A stretch of DNA of 64,000 bases from Dimorphilus gyrociliatus (lineage: Eukaryota > Annelida > Polychaeta > Dinophilidae): NCBI GenBank assembly GCA_904063045.1, contig CAJFCJ010000001.1, positions 131,501 through 195,500 of the forward strand. The letters are read 5' to 3'. Each line of letters begins with the position of its first letter. Position 1 is the first letter of the stretch. Under the pieces are notes generated by a model. That model was not told where the DNA came from, did no database searches, and saw only the letters and a list, made by a program, of their open reading frames with translations. Positions 26,442-42,853 of this stretch are shown here, one piece after another. A program made the position numbers and the translations under genes.

Positions 26442-29400
26442 ATAGTAAATTAAAGAAAGCGTTCAGAAAATACTAAACCTTATTCGTAAAAACATTTAAT
26501 ACTGGTTCACTTCAATTTATAATAATAAAACGCTGTCTATTATCAATATTCAATTTTTTTGAAACATCATAAACAGTATATTGTGAAAGTTTATTACTTG
26601 GGAGTTAAACTCCATTTATCAAATATTCTCTTGATAAGATAGCATTTATCTGAACATATGATATGAAACTAAATAATTTTTCTACTTATTAATCCTCTCT
26701 TCAATCAAGTAAACAAAATTCACAAAATAAGAAATATGTCTGAATTGAAAAAGAAGCAGAAAAATTACAATTAATGATCTCTTCCAAGGTAAATTAATCA
26801 AATTACCAATATCTAGTTTTCACCTAGTTCATACTAATTGGTGTAGGTATATTCAAATAAAATACAGTATATAGATTAAAATCGACACTTTATAATATAT
26901 ATTCTCTATTTCAGTGTATATTCAACAAGTCAATCAGATTGAAAGTTCAAAGAAAGGAATACAGGGATTACGAAATATATTGAAACAAATCTATTTGAAA
27001 GGAGAAAGGAAATAAAAGAATGTTTTAGATTTATCTACTTCTTTCTTCATATACTGTATCTTTTAAAATTAGACTTCAAAAGATTGCAACAGATCATCTT
27101 TGATTCTTGTTGTAGAATTGAAAACAGATAATCATACAAATATTATCAACAGGGAACTTTAAAGGAAGAGAAATTAAGGCTGAAGAATGAATTTTATTAA
27201 AATTTTTAATTGCTTTGGCTGTTGTAAAAATATTTGTTACGTAAAATTGCAATAATACTCTTTAACGAAAGCTAGTTAGCTTTATAGGAAACAAAATAAA
27301 AACAATCTAGATGTTTACAGTGTAGGTGGAAGAAAGAGGAAGTTAGGTAGGAAGAGGAACTTCCGTTGAAAATTTTTCAGTGTTATAACTTACATAATAA
27401 TTTAGTGAATATTTTACGCAGTACATTAGTATTATTTATTCATCTTGTTGAAAATACCTTTTAACAACATCAATATGTTCTGGAAACCTTTATTGATTTG
27501 GGTTGATGAGTACATTAAATGTATATATTCTAATTCACAAGGCTATAAGATAATACTCGTAATAAATTATTCAAGCGTAGTACTGAGAATGAGGTTTTAT
27601 CGATCAAAAAGTAGAAACAAAGCGGATTTTCGCTATGAGCTTTATTTGAAAAAAACATATAGTAAATTCTATATTGATTATTTACAAAATGTATTTAATT
27701 GCAGTATTGTTTCATATTTTTTGACAGTGTATATTATAATGTATTTTTAATAAGCTGGATAACTATACTATCTATGCAATCTATACACAACACATATATT
27801 ACACTACAAGTATTGTTATTAATGACATAACATGAATCCCAAGCTCGACAAATTGTTTTGTACTCACTTTAATGTTTCTAACTTTTACTATAAAATATAA
27901 TAAAAATTAACATATTTCAATTGCGAAAATGGTATTTTTAAGATATCACTTATATAAAGTGTACAAAATATTATATATCGCCTTTAAGCCTAGAATTCCC
28001 TTTATCGTGATATAATAAGGAGTTTAAAATTCTCTTCACAATATCATATTTACGGACTTTTATTCAAAAGGGCACCAATAACATTCCCCCTTCCTTTATG
28101 TTTTGGGTCGATGATATTTTATGAATAGCAGTCAAAGAGCTATTGTTTTTTTCGTAAATTCAATACATTTATTCTTTCTTTGTAATAAACTTTTGCTCTG
28201 TGAACCTTTTTCTTTTTTTGAAATATCTTACGTAGTTGAAGAAATATAAGGCTTAACTATAATTCTTTCTCTTATTCGATAATCACGTGATTAAAAGGCG
28301 AAAATTTAGGTTGAATATGACATTTTACTTTACCCGATTGATCCCAATACAGAAGTGTTAATAATAAAAAAAGATCAGTACACTATTACATTTGTTCGGT
28401 ATTAATTCATTTACGTTCTAATATATCGTTAATTAGATTATATAGTCAGAGATTGTAAAGGGAAAAGTTTTTAATTGTTATAAGGTTAATATTACCCCCC
28501 ACCCAAATCAATTATTTATTAATATATCTTAAGTGATTTTGTATCGCACCACTTTTCGTTATGTATGCTTCTTTCCACATAATGATACTAGATGGCGTTA
28601 ACAGTTTATTAATTATTTTACTTGCTAAGTTAAGGGATATTTCTTTGCGACGTAATTTCAAAAACTTGACAGCTTCTCTCTCTCTCTCTTTTTTTTTTGT
28701 TTTTTTTTTCTTTTATCGAGTCATTTTTCATTTTCTCTACATAGTTTCATTTTCATTAATTAAATGTCGGCTAATTAATAAATGCCATTATCAATCGTTA
28801 ATTAGTGCATTTTCTTTAAAATTTTTTCCTTTTTCATTAGAAACCCTTTAGATAAAAATTGAAATGAATATGAAATTGACAAAAACTGAATGTTTTACCA
28901 AAATGTGTGACTTCAAATACAAACTAGAATTTACAAACCTTTCTCTTTATTATTTATACAAGCCTAAAGAGGCACAAAGTGTTCAAATGTTAATAAAACA
29001 TAAAATTATAAAAGATTGAGCGAAAGGAAAAGAACTTTTATAAAGGAGGAAGAGATAGAGAGAAGAAATAAAAAGTATAAAGCAATTGAATAATAACAAA
29101 TAGAGTTTTATGAATTCATAGATTTCTTCGAAAATGCTCAATTAAAGAAGAATTAAATCGAGTTTTGTGTAATATACTTTTAAGAACCTTTTATTTTCAA
29201 GCCTTGAACATTTTACTCTAATTTACTTTTGCCTTAGGGAATGTTTGAATTATGTTTTCAGTTATTGCATTTTAGTACATCTAAGTAGTTCTTAAATGCA
29301 ATTTCTGTCTAAAATTTTAGTCAAATACCGTTTAAATTTAAGCTATTCAATTAACATCATATTTTATAAATAGTTAAATTCTATAATTGAAATTAATGAT

Positions 29401-30734
29401 TTAAAAAAAAATAGCTTCGATTTTGCTTAAACCAAAAGAATGAATGACTATATTTATCTATATAAATTTAACAAAACCAATATCTTTTCAAAGGAAAATA
29501 AACCATTCATACATTAATATTAGTTTAAAGTTTTTAAATGTATAGAATTCTGTTGTACTAAAATCTTATATTAGATACAAACTTTCATAAAAGAATAAAT
29601 GAGAAAATCTCATTGATATATTGCTCAAGCGAAAAAATTCGTGGATTATACTCTTCTTAGTTGTATAGATATGATTATTATTTAACTACATGGTGCCGGA
29701 ATTGGTTGAAAATATATATACAAATAGTTTTGGCACACTTTTTTCTTCGATTTCGCTAACTAAGCCTCTTGAAGAAGTAGTTTTTTCTTTGTATTTTTTT
29801 AATTGTAAAGAAAGAGCGGCTAATTCAAAAAATAAGTAAAAGATAAACAGTTTGCTCGTGTCATAGTGAAAATATGGGCAATTGTCCAAAAATAATCTTT
29901 AATATAGTTATTTCACTAAACACATAGTAACAAATTAACAATGAACCACATTATCCAAATTTGTAGGTAAATGTTGCTAAGTGTCTTGTAGAGATTGAAT
30001 AATGAATGTATGTGATCTTTTCGCGTTACAGCTTTTTGACACCCTTTTAGCAAATTTATGCTCGTTGTACCTATTAACGCACTATTAAATTAAGGCCAAA
30101 GTAATAGACGTTTTAAAGTTTCTATTTACCATATCAGATTCAGCTGTAGATTTCTCTTGCCAAAGATGCCTAAAAGCAAAAAGATAATTACCAAATGCTT
30201 ATTCCTACTTCTCACCTGTAATTATTAATCTGTGACACTTTCAAAGAAAAAAAACCTGATTAGAAATACTGTCTTACAGTAAGAAAGATAAAAAACGTGG
30301 TTGTTGAAATAACCTGAAATTTGATAATCAATTGCAAAAGTAACGATATATTTAATATATTTACTTTATATAACCTAAAATTTATCTTGAGAACTTTCTT
30401 GAAAGAATGAGCAATTATTAAAATACTACGTCATAGAACTGTTACGAAATGTGATATGGAAACAAAACTTTATTAAGTTTTCTTAGTGTCAACAAGCACT
30501 TTTCTAAATGTTTAATCTCGTGCTGCTTTGTATATTAGCAAAGGATATGTAAGCTTCGGCGAAATAGTCGCTAAAACCATTAAGCAGCTTAACTGAGTCC
30601 TTTATGTTGATTTAGAAAAAAATTTCTTTTGGTCAGAGGGTCACCTTTTCATGCGATTGACGTAAGAGATATCACTCGGTGTTGAGTCGTCATTTGGGTG
30701 AAAAGTATTACCTTGTACTTACTGGTCTTCAAAA
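26442..30734. other. Intergenic interval without recognised genes
   Basis: AT-rich sequence. The longest ORFs (27445-27750, 28561-28851) have compositions expected of AT-rich non-coding DNA. It contains one AGATGGCG motif inside a 17-mer (28587-28603) that recurs in PDE3, a CT run near 28676-28700, and poly-T runs. The last few hundred bases presumably include the CAP-gene promoter. Confidence 0.6.
28587..28603 (+). promoter_or_regulatory. CTCF-like motif (17-mer copy 1)
   Basis: ACTAGATGGCGTTAACA. It contains YAGATGGCG, a match to the animal CTCF core YAGRKGGCG. The same 17 bases occur at 50743-50759. Confidence 0.35.
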
Positions 30735-33937
<3,203 letters not shown>

Positions 33938-34520
33938 AGTAGAATAGCTCACGTAACTGTTCTATAATCAGTGATACTCTTCGTTAAACGCCGTGAAAAG
34001 TTCATAAAACTCGTGACTGTGTATAATAAATAAGAAACTTTTACTTTTATTTCATTACACAGAACGACAAGAATCGAATTTTTTTCGGCAATCCTTTAGA
34101 ATTTTTCTTGTTATATCTTTCCTTATAATTCCTATAGGTTTGGTTTCTATTACTGATCTTAAGCACTTTACAAAAGTTTCATATTTCCCGACAAAAAGTC
34201 AAACTGACTACTTGATTGAAAGTTTTACTTGACAAATTATATTTTCTCCTGAATTCAGTATTTCTTATTTTATGCTATAATACATCAAACTTAATTAGCA
34301 AACAAGAATTTTGGTTTCATTTAAACATTCGATCAATAGATGGCGTAAAAGTGGTATTTTTTATACTTCTTTTCTCTTTTTTTCTTCTGCCCCTTCATTT
34401 TTTTTTGTCATTCTATTCCCGAACTGATAATTTTCCTTTTTGATTATTTAAAAAAGGAAAACAGGGCACGAGTAAAAAAAAAGGAAAGTGAATCGATAAT
34501 TAATGGGATATGAAAAATCA
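33938..34520. other. Convergent 3' intergenic interval
   Basis: Separates the ends of the CAP gene (+) and the exchanger (-). It holds the CAP poly(A) signal and a CTCF-like motif, ATAGATGGCGTA, at about 34336-34347. No gene is evident. Confidence 0.6.
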
Positions 34521-37500
34521 TTATAGAGTAATTTGTTTTTTACCGGATTTTTCATATAATTTTCGTCGTAGGCTGAGAAATGGTTTAGGAATACGATTTC
34601 TATACATAAAAGAGAAAGTTGTAGATCTTCTATTCTTGAAAATAGACGAACGACTACCCTTAACTTCATTATTTCCTTGGAACCAGGGACTTGTTATAAA
34701 GAAAAAGATAGAGAAAATAGAGAAATAAAAGTAATTCAAAAGATAAATAAATTTTAGAGAATCCTTTGAAAAGAACTCATTAAAATACTTATATTGGCTT
34801 TTTTTATATAATAATTGAAGAGAAATATTTTTAACTAACTCATTTTCTCCGCCCATCTTATCTTCATCTTCATCCTCGTCGATTATGTTTCTCTTATCAA
34901 CCTTTCTCCTCCGTTCGTCTTCTTGTAAAGTACTCTGCTGAAGTAGGGTTGATAAGGCATGAGCATCATGGACAATATCGACACTTTGTTGCCTTATTTG
35001 ACGCATTTTTGATTTTTCTCTACAGGAGAATAAATGTACGTGATTGTATAATTATAATATTAATTAAGAACGAAAAACACAATGTATAGGCAAGGATATA
35101 AGAGAGTTAACGTTGAAAAGAAGTAGATTTTTGCATCCTAATAAATTATCTTATAGAGAGCAAATTAATTAAGTACGAAGTAGGCCTATTTGAATTTAAG
35201 AAGAATAAATCGTGTGGACTAAAAGGTCTTACAATAATTCCCTATAGATTTCATTAAGATTTTTCATCTTTCCCTTTTTGTCGGACGATTCTTTAAGGAC
35301 ATCTCTTTGGGCTAACAGTTCAGCTTGAAGTAATTTCCAGTATCTTCTTAACATTTTATCTTCAACACCAGCTAATTCAACTCTTAAGTGCTTGCTCAAT
35401 AGATTATCGTCTACGTAACGAAAAATAGAGTGAAAAGCGTTGTCACCCTTTTGTCCAACAAGAATTTGAATGGCTTGTAAAACATGATTAGTTAACTGTT
35501 TGTTAATTTCCTCAAACATAGTAACTTCTTTTATAGCTTTATCTATGCCGAACAAATCCACCAAAGGCTTAACCGTTGTTCCCTTAGACCAAAGAAAATA
35601 TTAATATAAAAGGATTAAGTAAAGCAACGAGCCTACTATAAAGAAGAAATCAATTCTCCTATTATGAATACCTGAACGAATACAGTGAAAACAATAACTG
35701 TGAAAGTAGCAGTTAGGAACGTGTACTTATGAACATTCGATGAAGGAATATTTACTCCTATTGCGTAAGAAACTGCTCCTCTAATACCTCCATAGAAAAT
35801 AATAAATTGCTCCCTTACTGAAACCTTTCGAAAACGATAAGTTTTGTTAGCAACAGCTGTAATACCAAACACTGAAATTGCTCTTGCTATGAAGCATAGA
35901 AATATTGTCCAAGCAATTAATGGTCCATCGAACGTATGTTTCGTCTTAATTACTTCCAGTCCGAGTAGCATAAAAATTATTGTGTCGCTAAGTGTTGCCA
36001 ACATTTTCATAAAATATTTTACTGTTGTAAAGCTCTTCTTACTGTTAAAATAGTAATCTTTTTATTAAGAGGAAATTTCCCACGTTCTAAGATATCTTTA
36101 TACCTTATATTATCCATTGCATAGAAACTTTGTAAAAGTCCACAACCAATCATCGATATCATTCCTGACCAGTGTAGGGTTTCAGCTACCAAATAAGACA
36201 TATGGGCCAAAGCTATTATGCACAATGGTTCAATAACCCTTACTTCCTTAGTGAACTTGGTAATTACGGCTGTAAAGAGGCCACAAATAACTCCGATCGA
36301 AAGGCTTCCTAACGATGTTACAAAGAATGATAGGATCCCTAGAACGACCTGTATTAAGGGCATTAGTTAGATATTAAATCGTTCACCGGAAGAAGCACTT
36401 TGGATCCTTGAGTTCTAATTATTTTACTTAATTATTGTCGGTAAAAATTTGTATAATTAGTGTAAAAGATTCCGATGCGTAAAAGAGAGAAAATGAGCTA
36501 ATTTTGATTTTATCAACCTGAACTAGATCAAAGCTGCTGGCATCTTGATATTCCATGAGCATATTTGCCAGAACAAGTGTTACGGCGTCATTTAACAGAC
36601 TCTCCCCAAGGACAAGAAAATACAAAGTCTGATTAACTCCCACCTCTTGAAAAATCGCAAGTACAGCTACAGGATCAACAGCAGCCAATAGAGCGGAGAA
36701 AAGGAGTAAGTCTGAAAGAGGAGCACGAAATGATCCAACCGCCCCAGATAATGATAAGAAATATAGTGACGGTCCTATAATAATCCAATTTAGTAACGTA
36801 GCTTGTACAGAGAATATTAGAATCGTTCCGATATTGTCATAGAAACTCCGATCATTTAGCGTATAGGCACTATCAAGAACTATTCTTTTAAATTAATACA
36901 TAAAGAACAATTATTTACTCTGTGTTATTATTTAAATAATATATTAGATATCTCTTTAGATTTATTCATGTTTTACTAGATTTTTAATGCTTTAAGTTAT
37001 TCTATAACTTACGGGGGAAGTAGATAAATTATGAATAAATCATGAGTTAATTCAAATTCATGATTTTCATCCAAATATCCATAGCTATTATTATTAAAAA
37101 GTAGAAAAAAGAGAAATGGTTAATATATATATATATATATATAAAGGATGTTGTAATCCTATAAAGGGATAATTTCGAAAGAGAGAAAAAGTATTGTAAA
37201 GGAAAACCTTCTGTGAAAAAGTCTCTCTGCTCATTACAATTTATTTTTAAATATGATAAAGAAATTGTAAAGGAAATATTATAAATTATCAATAAATGAA
37301 GAAATATTAAGTTTCTTCGCAAAAGACTTGATTTATCCTTAGGTTATAAACTATATAATTTCATCCTTTTAGCAGCAAACGACTGGATAACCGGTTAATG
37401 TTTGCTAAATTTTCTTTTTCTAATTACAAATATCGACAGAAGATAAAGTTGATTGAACAAACTTTATTTTCTTTAGTAATATTAAAAAAATAAGGCAAAC

Positions 37501-38300
37501 TATAATGATAATTGGAAGATCGGTTATAAGAGAAGATAAAGAAGATAGTTCTGTTTCTCTCTATCCAATGCTCTTTTCTTTTCCTCAATTTTTAACAAAT
37601 GTGTGAAAGTTTAAAAACCTAATCACGTATTTCGTGTAGCATTACCTTAACGAGTTTACTAATCAAATCATAGGCCTTCGTTACTTTTTACAACTATGGC
37701 CATTTGAGGAAAGCAGAAAAAGAAATACTATATATAATAATACAAACTGTATTAATAGTCCGGCAGCTATACCAAGTAGAATCAGAACGCTAAATATATA
37801 AAATATAGAAATTTATAGGTGCCTATGCAAATGAAGATAGTAAACAATGATATCTTACCAAGATTCCGGAAATAATGCACTTAAACAATACGCTTTGTGA
37901 AAGACTGAAAAAGTACAAAAGTCATCTATTAGCTTGACCCCATTACTATTGATATTTTCAATTTGTTTTCTTTCATACGAACATATACTACTTATATATA
38001 AACTTATATATATATATATATATATAGTATATACTAATATATATGTAGATTAAATGTATTGAGATACATTTAACTTATATAGTATACAGTATATTGCAGG
38101 GAGATTACTAGAGAATATTTTACATAGATTGTTCACAAATTTTTGGGCGTCTAATCTTACGTATCTTAACAATAGCAGCTGCTATTGCAAATAGTGTAAT
38201 AATAACTGGTATCCTTGTTGATTCCCAATGAATTTTAACTAACGATATTCCACTACGATTGTTCGACTTTGATGTAAAATCTGTTAAGTACTCTAATTGA
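34521..38300 (-). CDS. Na+/H+ exchanger, SLC9/NHE family
   Basis: Exchanges Na+ for H+ across a membrane, controlling pH and volume. Exons in coding order: 38300 or 38292-38161, 37904-37859, 37789-about 37744, 37084-37013, 36884-36518, 36348-36104, 36041-35672, 35582-35233, 35019-34789 and 34689-34521. Hallmarks: first core helix IPVIITLFAIAAAIVKI, then FPESC; IYLLPPIVLDSAY; DNIGTILIFSVQATLLNW; AAVDPVAVLAIFQEV; the ion-binding GESLLNDAVTLVLANML; HWSGMISMIGCG; TTVKYFMKMLATLSDTIIF; and GGIRGAVSYAIGV with its conserved Arg. A cytoplasmic tail begins FVQGTTVKPLVDLFGIDKA and contains an acidic DEDEDEDK stretch and a basic end. The resemblance is to plasma-membrane-type NHEs. Open points: the signal-peptide exon is not fixed (an in-frame segment around 38390-38470 may belong), and the junction after 37744 has unmatched phase, so a microexon may be missing. 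Confidence 0.92.
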
Positions 38301-38790
38301 CTGAGGAAATAATAGGTTAACAAAACAAAAATATATCCTATTGATTTTGATATTTATAATCTGATGGTAGATTATCTTACTTATTAATTTTCCTACTGAA
38401 CTAGGATTAGAGATTTTTGACGCGTTATCAATCGATTTCCCAATACATATCAACGAGAAAGAGAGTACCAAAATTCTAAAACGAGTATTATTTGTTAAAC
38501 ATGCCTTTTATAGTTTTATAAACGCTTTTAGAATATTCTTACAATGTTTGTCCGACTTTTTTTACAGAGTTTACCATTTCGAAGATAGAAATGGTGACGT
38601 TTCGGAAATTTAAAAGAACTTGATTTATTAAGCCTACGACAATCTAGGCAGCTAACAATACGATACAATTTATACCAAATAATGGAATAATACGCGTGAG
38701 TAATGCAAGAAGGGAATATCATTATAATAATTATTCGAAAATGTTTTGTATGCAGCGTCACCTGGCAAGTGACGTCTGGCATTTTTCGTC
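38301..38790. promoter_or_regulatory. Divergent promoter region, exchanger / EF-hand gene
   Basis: Under 500 bp separate the first confident exchanger exon from the first ATG of the EF-hand gene on the other strand. The segment probably also holds the exchanger's N-terminal exon or exons. Near 38760-38780 are a TGACGTC-type CRE-like site and short GC-richer sequence. No TATA box is assigned. Confidence 0.4.
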
Positions 38791-41700
38791 ATGAACGAGG
38801 CGAGTATTGATATCTTTTCTGAGAAAGAATTATTTACATTTATTACTAAGTTTTTCTTTAATTATAACAAAGAAAACAAAACAAATAATTTGTAATATTT
38901 CTATACTATTCATTTCGATTACTCTTAATAAATATTGTTTATAATTTATAGGACGATTTACGACAAGGTCACGTACTAAATGCTCTGTTTGACAAGGTTT
39001 GTAGAATAATTTTTTTAATGAGATTACGCGATGGCTGACATATGTTTGTCATTTCAAAATGAATTTAAGGAGAAACCTAAGAGAATATCATTAAATTTAA
39101 GGGAAGGGATGTAATTTATTAATATTTTACAAGATTATATTATATATAGATATATACATGTAAAGCGCTAAATACTATCCATATATTGCATACCGCATGT
39201 ATGCTGTATAGGGTTACTAATTTTAAAGAAATTTTTATATAATATATCTTAAAGTTATTAGTAGTGCTTATACCATGTAAACTATTACGTTCCCTTTGAT
39301 ATTTACTTGGACGTTATAGGATATTTATGATAACGTATTTTAGAAGAAACTTTGTCAATTATTCCCTCCTCTTTTTCTCAATCTTTCTTTCCCTAAATGC
39401 ATATATAATATATGTATATACTACTAATCCTTTTGAAAAATGAGGGACCTACTCCTTAATTAGATGTAACTATACAAAAATGGTTTAATTATATTTTAAG
39501 CATATTTAAAAAATTGATATTTTTTTATAGTTTTAATTGGATTTCTCTTCTTATAATTTTGTTATTTTCTTTTTTTTGTTAGCTTTCGGCCAAATAGTTT
39601 TTTTTTCCTTTTATCTTCGTTTTTCTATTTAAAATAACGGCAAAACACTTTTTTAATAAAAAAGAAACATAGCCATTTTTTTCTTTCATTTAATAAAAGT
39701 TTAAAAACAGAAAACAAGGAAAAAGAAACGCAGGGAGATGCTCTAACAAAGTTTTATTGATATATTAATTCAACAATTTATGAAATGTTGAGAAACATAA
39801 ATAGATCTACATGACGTCATAAAGTACAATTTCTTTTTATGCTTTGTAATCCCAAAACGGCATACACTCGTTTCTATTTTCTATTTTATCGTTTTATGAT
39901 GCAAACTGTAAAAAATATCAAAATTATACAAGTAAATATAATGATACCTACTATGATTTTGTTCTTTAATGACGTTGCTAATCACAAAGGAAAATAGGAA
40001 AAAGTTTTGTCAGGATTTGACAAAGTTTGGTCGTGATATGAGGATTAAATTTCTTTATAAGCTTTAATAGGAATAATAGTATTAAGTATATAGACAACTA
40101 TAATATATACATAGATACTGTACATAGTATGTTGTTATTTAATAGCTGTAATAAGACTCGGTATAATTTAAAATAAAATATAGCATATTGTCAAATATAC
40201 ATTTTATATATTGCGTATAAAATCCTATAGGGCAGCGTACACGTTGTCGACTTTCTACGATTATGGTTCCATTACGACAAGGTAATATATAGTTTTCCTA
40301 TATGTATATTGTCACTTTACACATACGAATCAATTACACATTAAAAATACCTGCAACCAATTTAATCTCGGATCTTTAATTTGTTTTTGTTTTCGTTCAT
40401 TTTAAGGATCGTAGCGGTTTCATTGAACGAGATGAGCTGGAACAATTTGCTGCCGACTTAATTCGCAAACAAGGAGTAGTAAGCTTTGATAACAAATCCA
40501 ACTCATATTTTCTTAGTTATATGAAAAACAAATTATTCATAACTTTTCGTATTAGAAAAATATTATACTTTATAAATATTTATCTATAATTTTCGTTATT
40601 TTTCCTTCCCGCATCTAAATATCAGAAAGAATCGACACCCGAAGCCGTTGGGGCAGCTACGAGACTATTTTTGAAGATGTTTGATAGGAATAGAGATAAA
40701 AGAATCGAGTTGGGAGAATTTGCCGAGTAAGTACTACTCATCTTCAGAACATACCTACGTCTCTTTTTTTACGATTTCTAAGTAGACGATAATCTAAATA
40801 TAAGAAACGAATTTCTCAGCCTATATTGTAGTTAAGTACTAACTAGTGTATTTTAACTCTTAGTTAAGTTCGTTATATCCTTTAATTACTTTGAAATTGC
40901 TGAAAAGACAAAACAAAAAGAGACAAAAGAAGTAAAGGAAATACAAAAAAAGTAACTGATAAAGCAAAGGACAAAAAAGACTTGTAGGTTAAGGAGAAGG
41001 GAATAAAGAGGTTTAGAAAGAGAGAAGGGCATTAAAAATTAGTAAGAGAGAAGTTAAGAGATTAGAAGAAGGTAACGATTGTTTAAGAAATGGAGATGAA
41101 GTGAATAAATGAGAGAAAACAGGGTATCTTAGAAGAGTGTAATATACAAGTACACTTTTACGATTGCTCTCCTTTCTCTATAACATGTATAGAAAAACCA
41201 CAAAAAGTATACCCTATTCATATCTTCTTCTTACAATATATAAAGAAAGACCTAAAGTTTGAAAACTATATGAAAATTAGCTAAGTTGTGCTAAAAGATC
41301 AGAAGGTATTCAGCGCAAAGAGATAGAGAAGAGAAAAAATATAAAAGGGAACTTGTTTATTCCTAAAACTGAATAGAGACGTTCTATTATGCTAAATATA
41401 TAATCAAAGAGTGTTCCTTCTACCTTACCTTCGTACGTCTTCCTAAAAATTAAGGTAGTAACGAGATCCTGACATAAACCTCTTTTAAACGCAATACAAT
41501 AGTTATAATATAATAACCAGTTCCTTCCTATTCTTAAGGATGCTATTCCTAATCTCATATTCTAAATTCTCAACTCCTTATTTAGGAATTAAATCAAGAA
41601 AGTTAATACATTAAAAAGAAAATAGCTTTCATTTTACTTAAGATTCTCATCCAGCTCCTTGTGTCCATCGTCTCTCTTCTCCATCCAACAAATGAAATCA

Positions 41701-42853
41701 TTTGGGAGAATAAAATACTCTTTTTTTTGTCCTAAATTAATTACCAAATTTCTAGTCATTAACGCCAACTCACTTGAGGTACACTTCATTTACTAATAAA
41801 TATATTGACAACGCTCTAATTGGATAATGATTAAGGATAAAAAGGGGATTATTAAGATATTTATAAGTAATTAAAAATATCCTAATTAATTTGAAAATAT
41901 GAAAAAGTAAGTTAAACATCTAAAATTCATAAATACATTGATGGAAAAACTTTTATTTGAATGTCATACTACCTTATCACCGACTCTATCTTTGGCTCTT
42001 TTACACCCTCATACATATACAGTATATACAGTATATATAAATACTTTCTATCTCCTCCTCTTAGGATTATATTCACTGACGAGCAATGGACACCATTCGA
42101 TCTACGTGACAAGTTAAGCAAAAGAGATTTCGACGAAATATTCAACTACTATGATAAGGACGGAAGCGAATATTTGGAATGTGGTGAAATGAGAGATTTT
42201 TTGAAAGACATCACTGTCAAAATTGGTCAGGTAAATAGAACATTTTATCAACACACTAGTAAACTTGTAAGGATATTACATTAATCCATAAAATATTGAA
42301 ATAACCCTCTACTTAATCGTGTATTTTAATATAATTATCGAACAATTATAAATATTAATAAAATAGTCAGTCGTTTTAAAAAGAACGCCTCAAACATTGA
42401 CAATATTAACAAACAATTCAAGAAAACACTTATTATACAGGAAATGTTTACTGAGCTCAACGTCTATTCATTCAACGCATCATTATATATTCATACAAAA
42501 AACAAAGAATGATATTTTTATACGTATTGAAAGTTTTTAAGTTTGAACACATTCATATTTATACTAAATAACACGTTTACTGAAGTACCGTATTACAAAC
42601 ACTTTATCTTGTTTGTATATCAATGACGTTTTTGATGGAATGGGAATGGAAAAATTCAATAGTATCTCACTTTGCGCAAATAGAATAAACGAAGTAAAAT
42701 TTATTCCACGTTTTATATCGATTATCCATACAGGTACCCACAAAGCGTCAATTAGAGGAACAAACGGCCGTCTTCTTCCGTCTCTACGATACGGACAAGA
42801 ACGGAAAACTATCGAGAGATGAACTTCGATTTTTGCTGACAAACAAGAAATAA
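38791..42853 (+). CDS. Four-EF-hand calbindin/secretagogin-like protein
   Basis: A cytosolic Ca2+-binding protein of about 170 residues. Confident exons: 38952-38996, 40407-40478, 40626-40726, 42065-42230 and 42734-42853. Four loops have acidic residues at positions 1 and 12: DKDRSGFIERDE, DRNRDKRIELGE, DKDGSEYLECGE and DTDKNGKLSRDE. The helix after loop 3 (MRDFLKDI) is like those of calbindin, calretinin and secretagogin, but only four hands are present rather than six. The stop is at 42851-42853, with AATAAA overlapping it and a second at 43117-43122. The first exon is uncertain. The ATG at 38791 could join by a GC donor (GAG|GCGAGT) to give MNEDDLRQ, or by GTATTG to a later acceptor to give MNEASHVL. 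Introns are long (1.41 and 1.34 kb) compared with neighbouring genes. Confidence 0.85.
38997..40406 (+). other. EF-hand gene intron
   Basis: 1.4 kb of AT-rich sequence between exons ending in LFDK and starting DRSG, so the intron interrupts the first Ca2+ loop itself. Donor GTTTGT, acceptor TTTTAAG. Nothing else is recognised inside. Confidence 0.8.
40727..42064 (+). other. EF-hand gene intron
   Basis: 1.34 kb between EF-hands 2 and 3, from GTAAGT to CTCTTAG. It includes a purine-rich stretch at about 40900-41100 and two TACAGTATA motifs near 42017-42035. No gene is evident; the minus-strand ORF at 41310-41558 has no supporting features. Confidence 0.8.

Noticed and set aside
27445-27750. 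101-codon plus-strand ORF
   Set aside because: It begins at a non-ATG codon in AT-rich intergenic DNA, has no recognisable domain, and amino-acid use mirrors base composition.
34510-34728. 72-codon plus-strand ORF
   Set aside because: Antisense to the basic C-terminal exon of the Na+/H+ exchanger.
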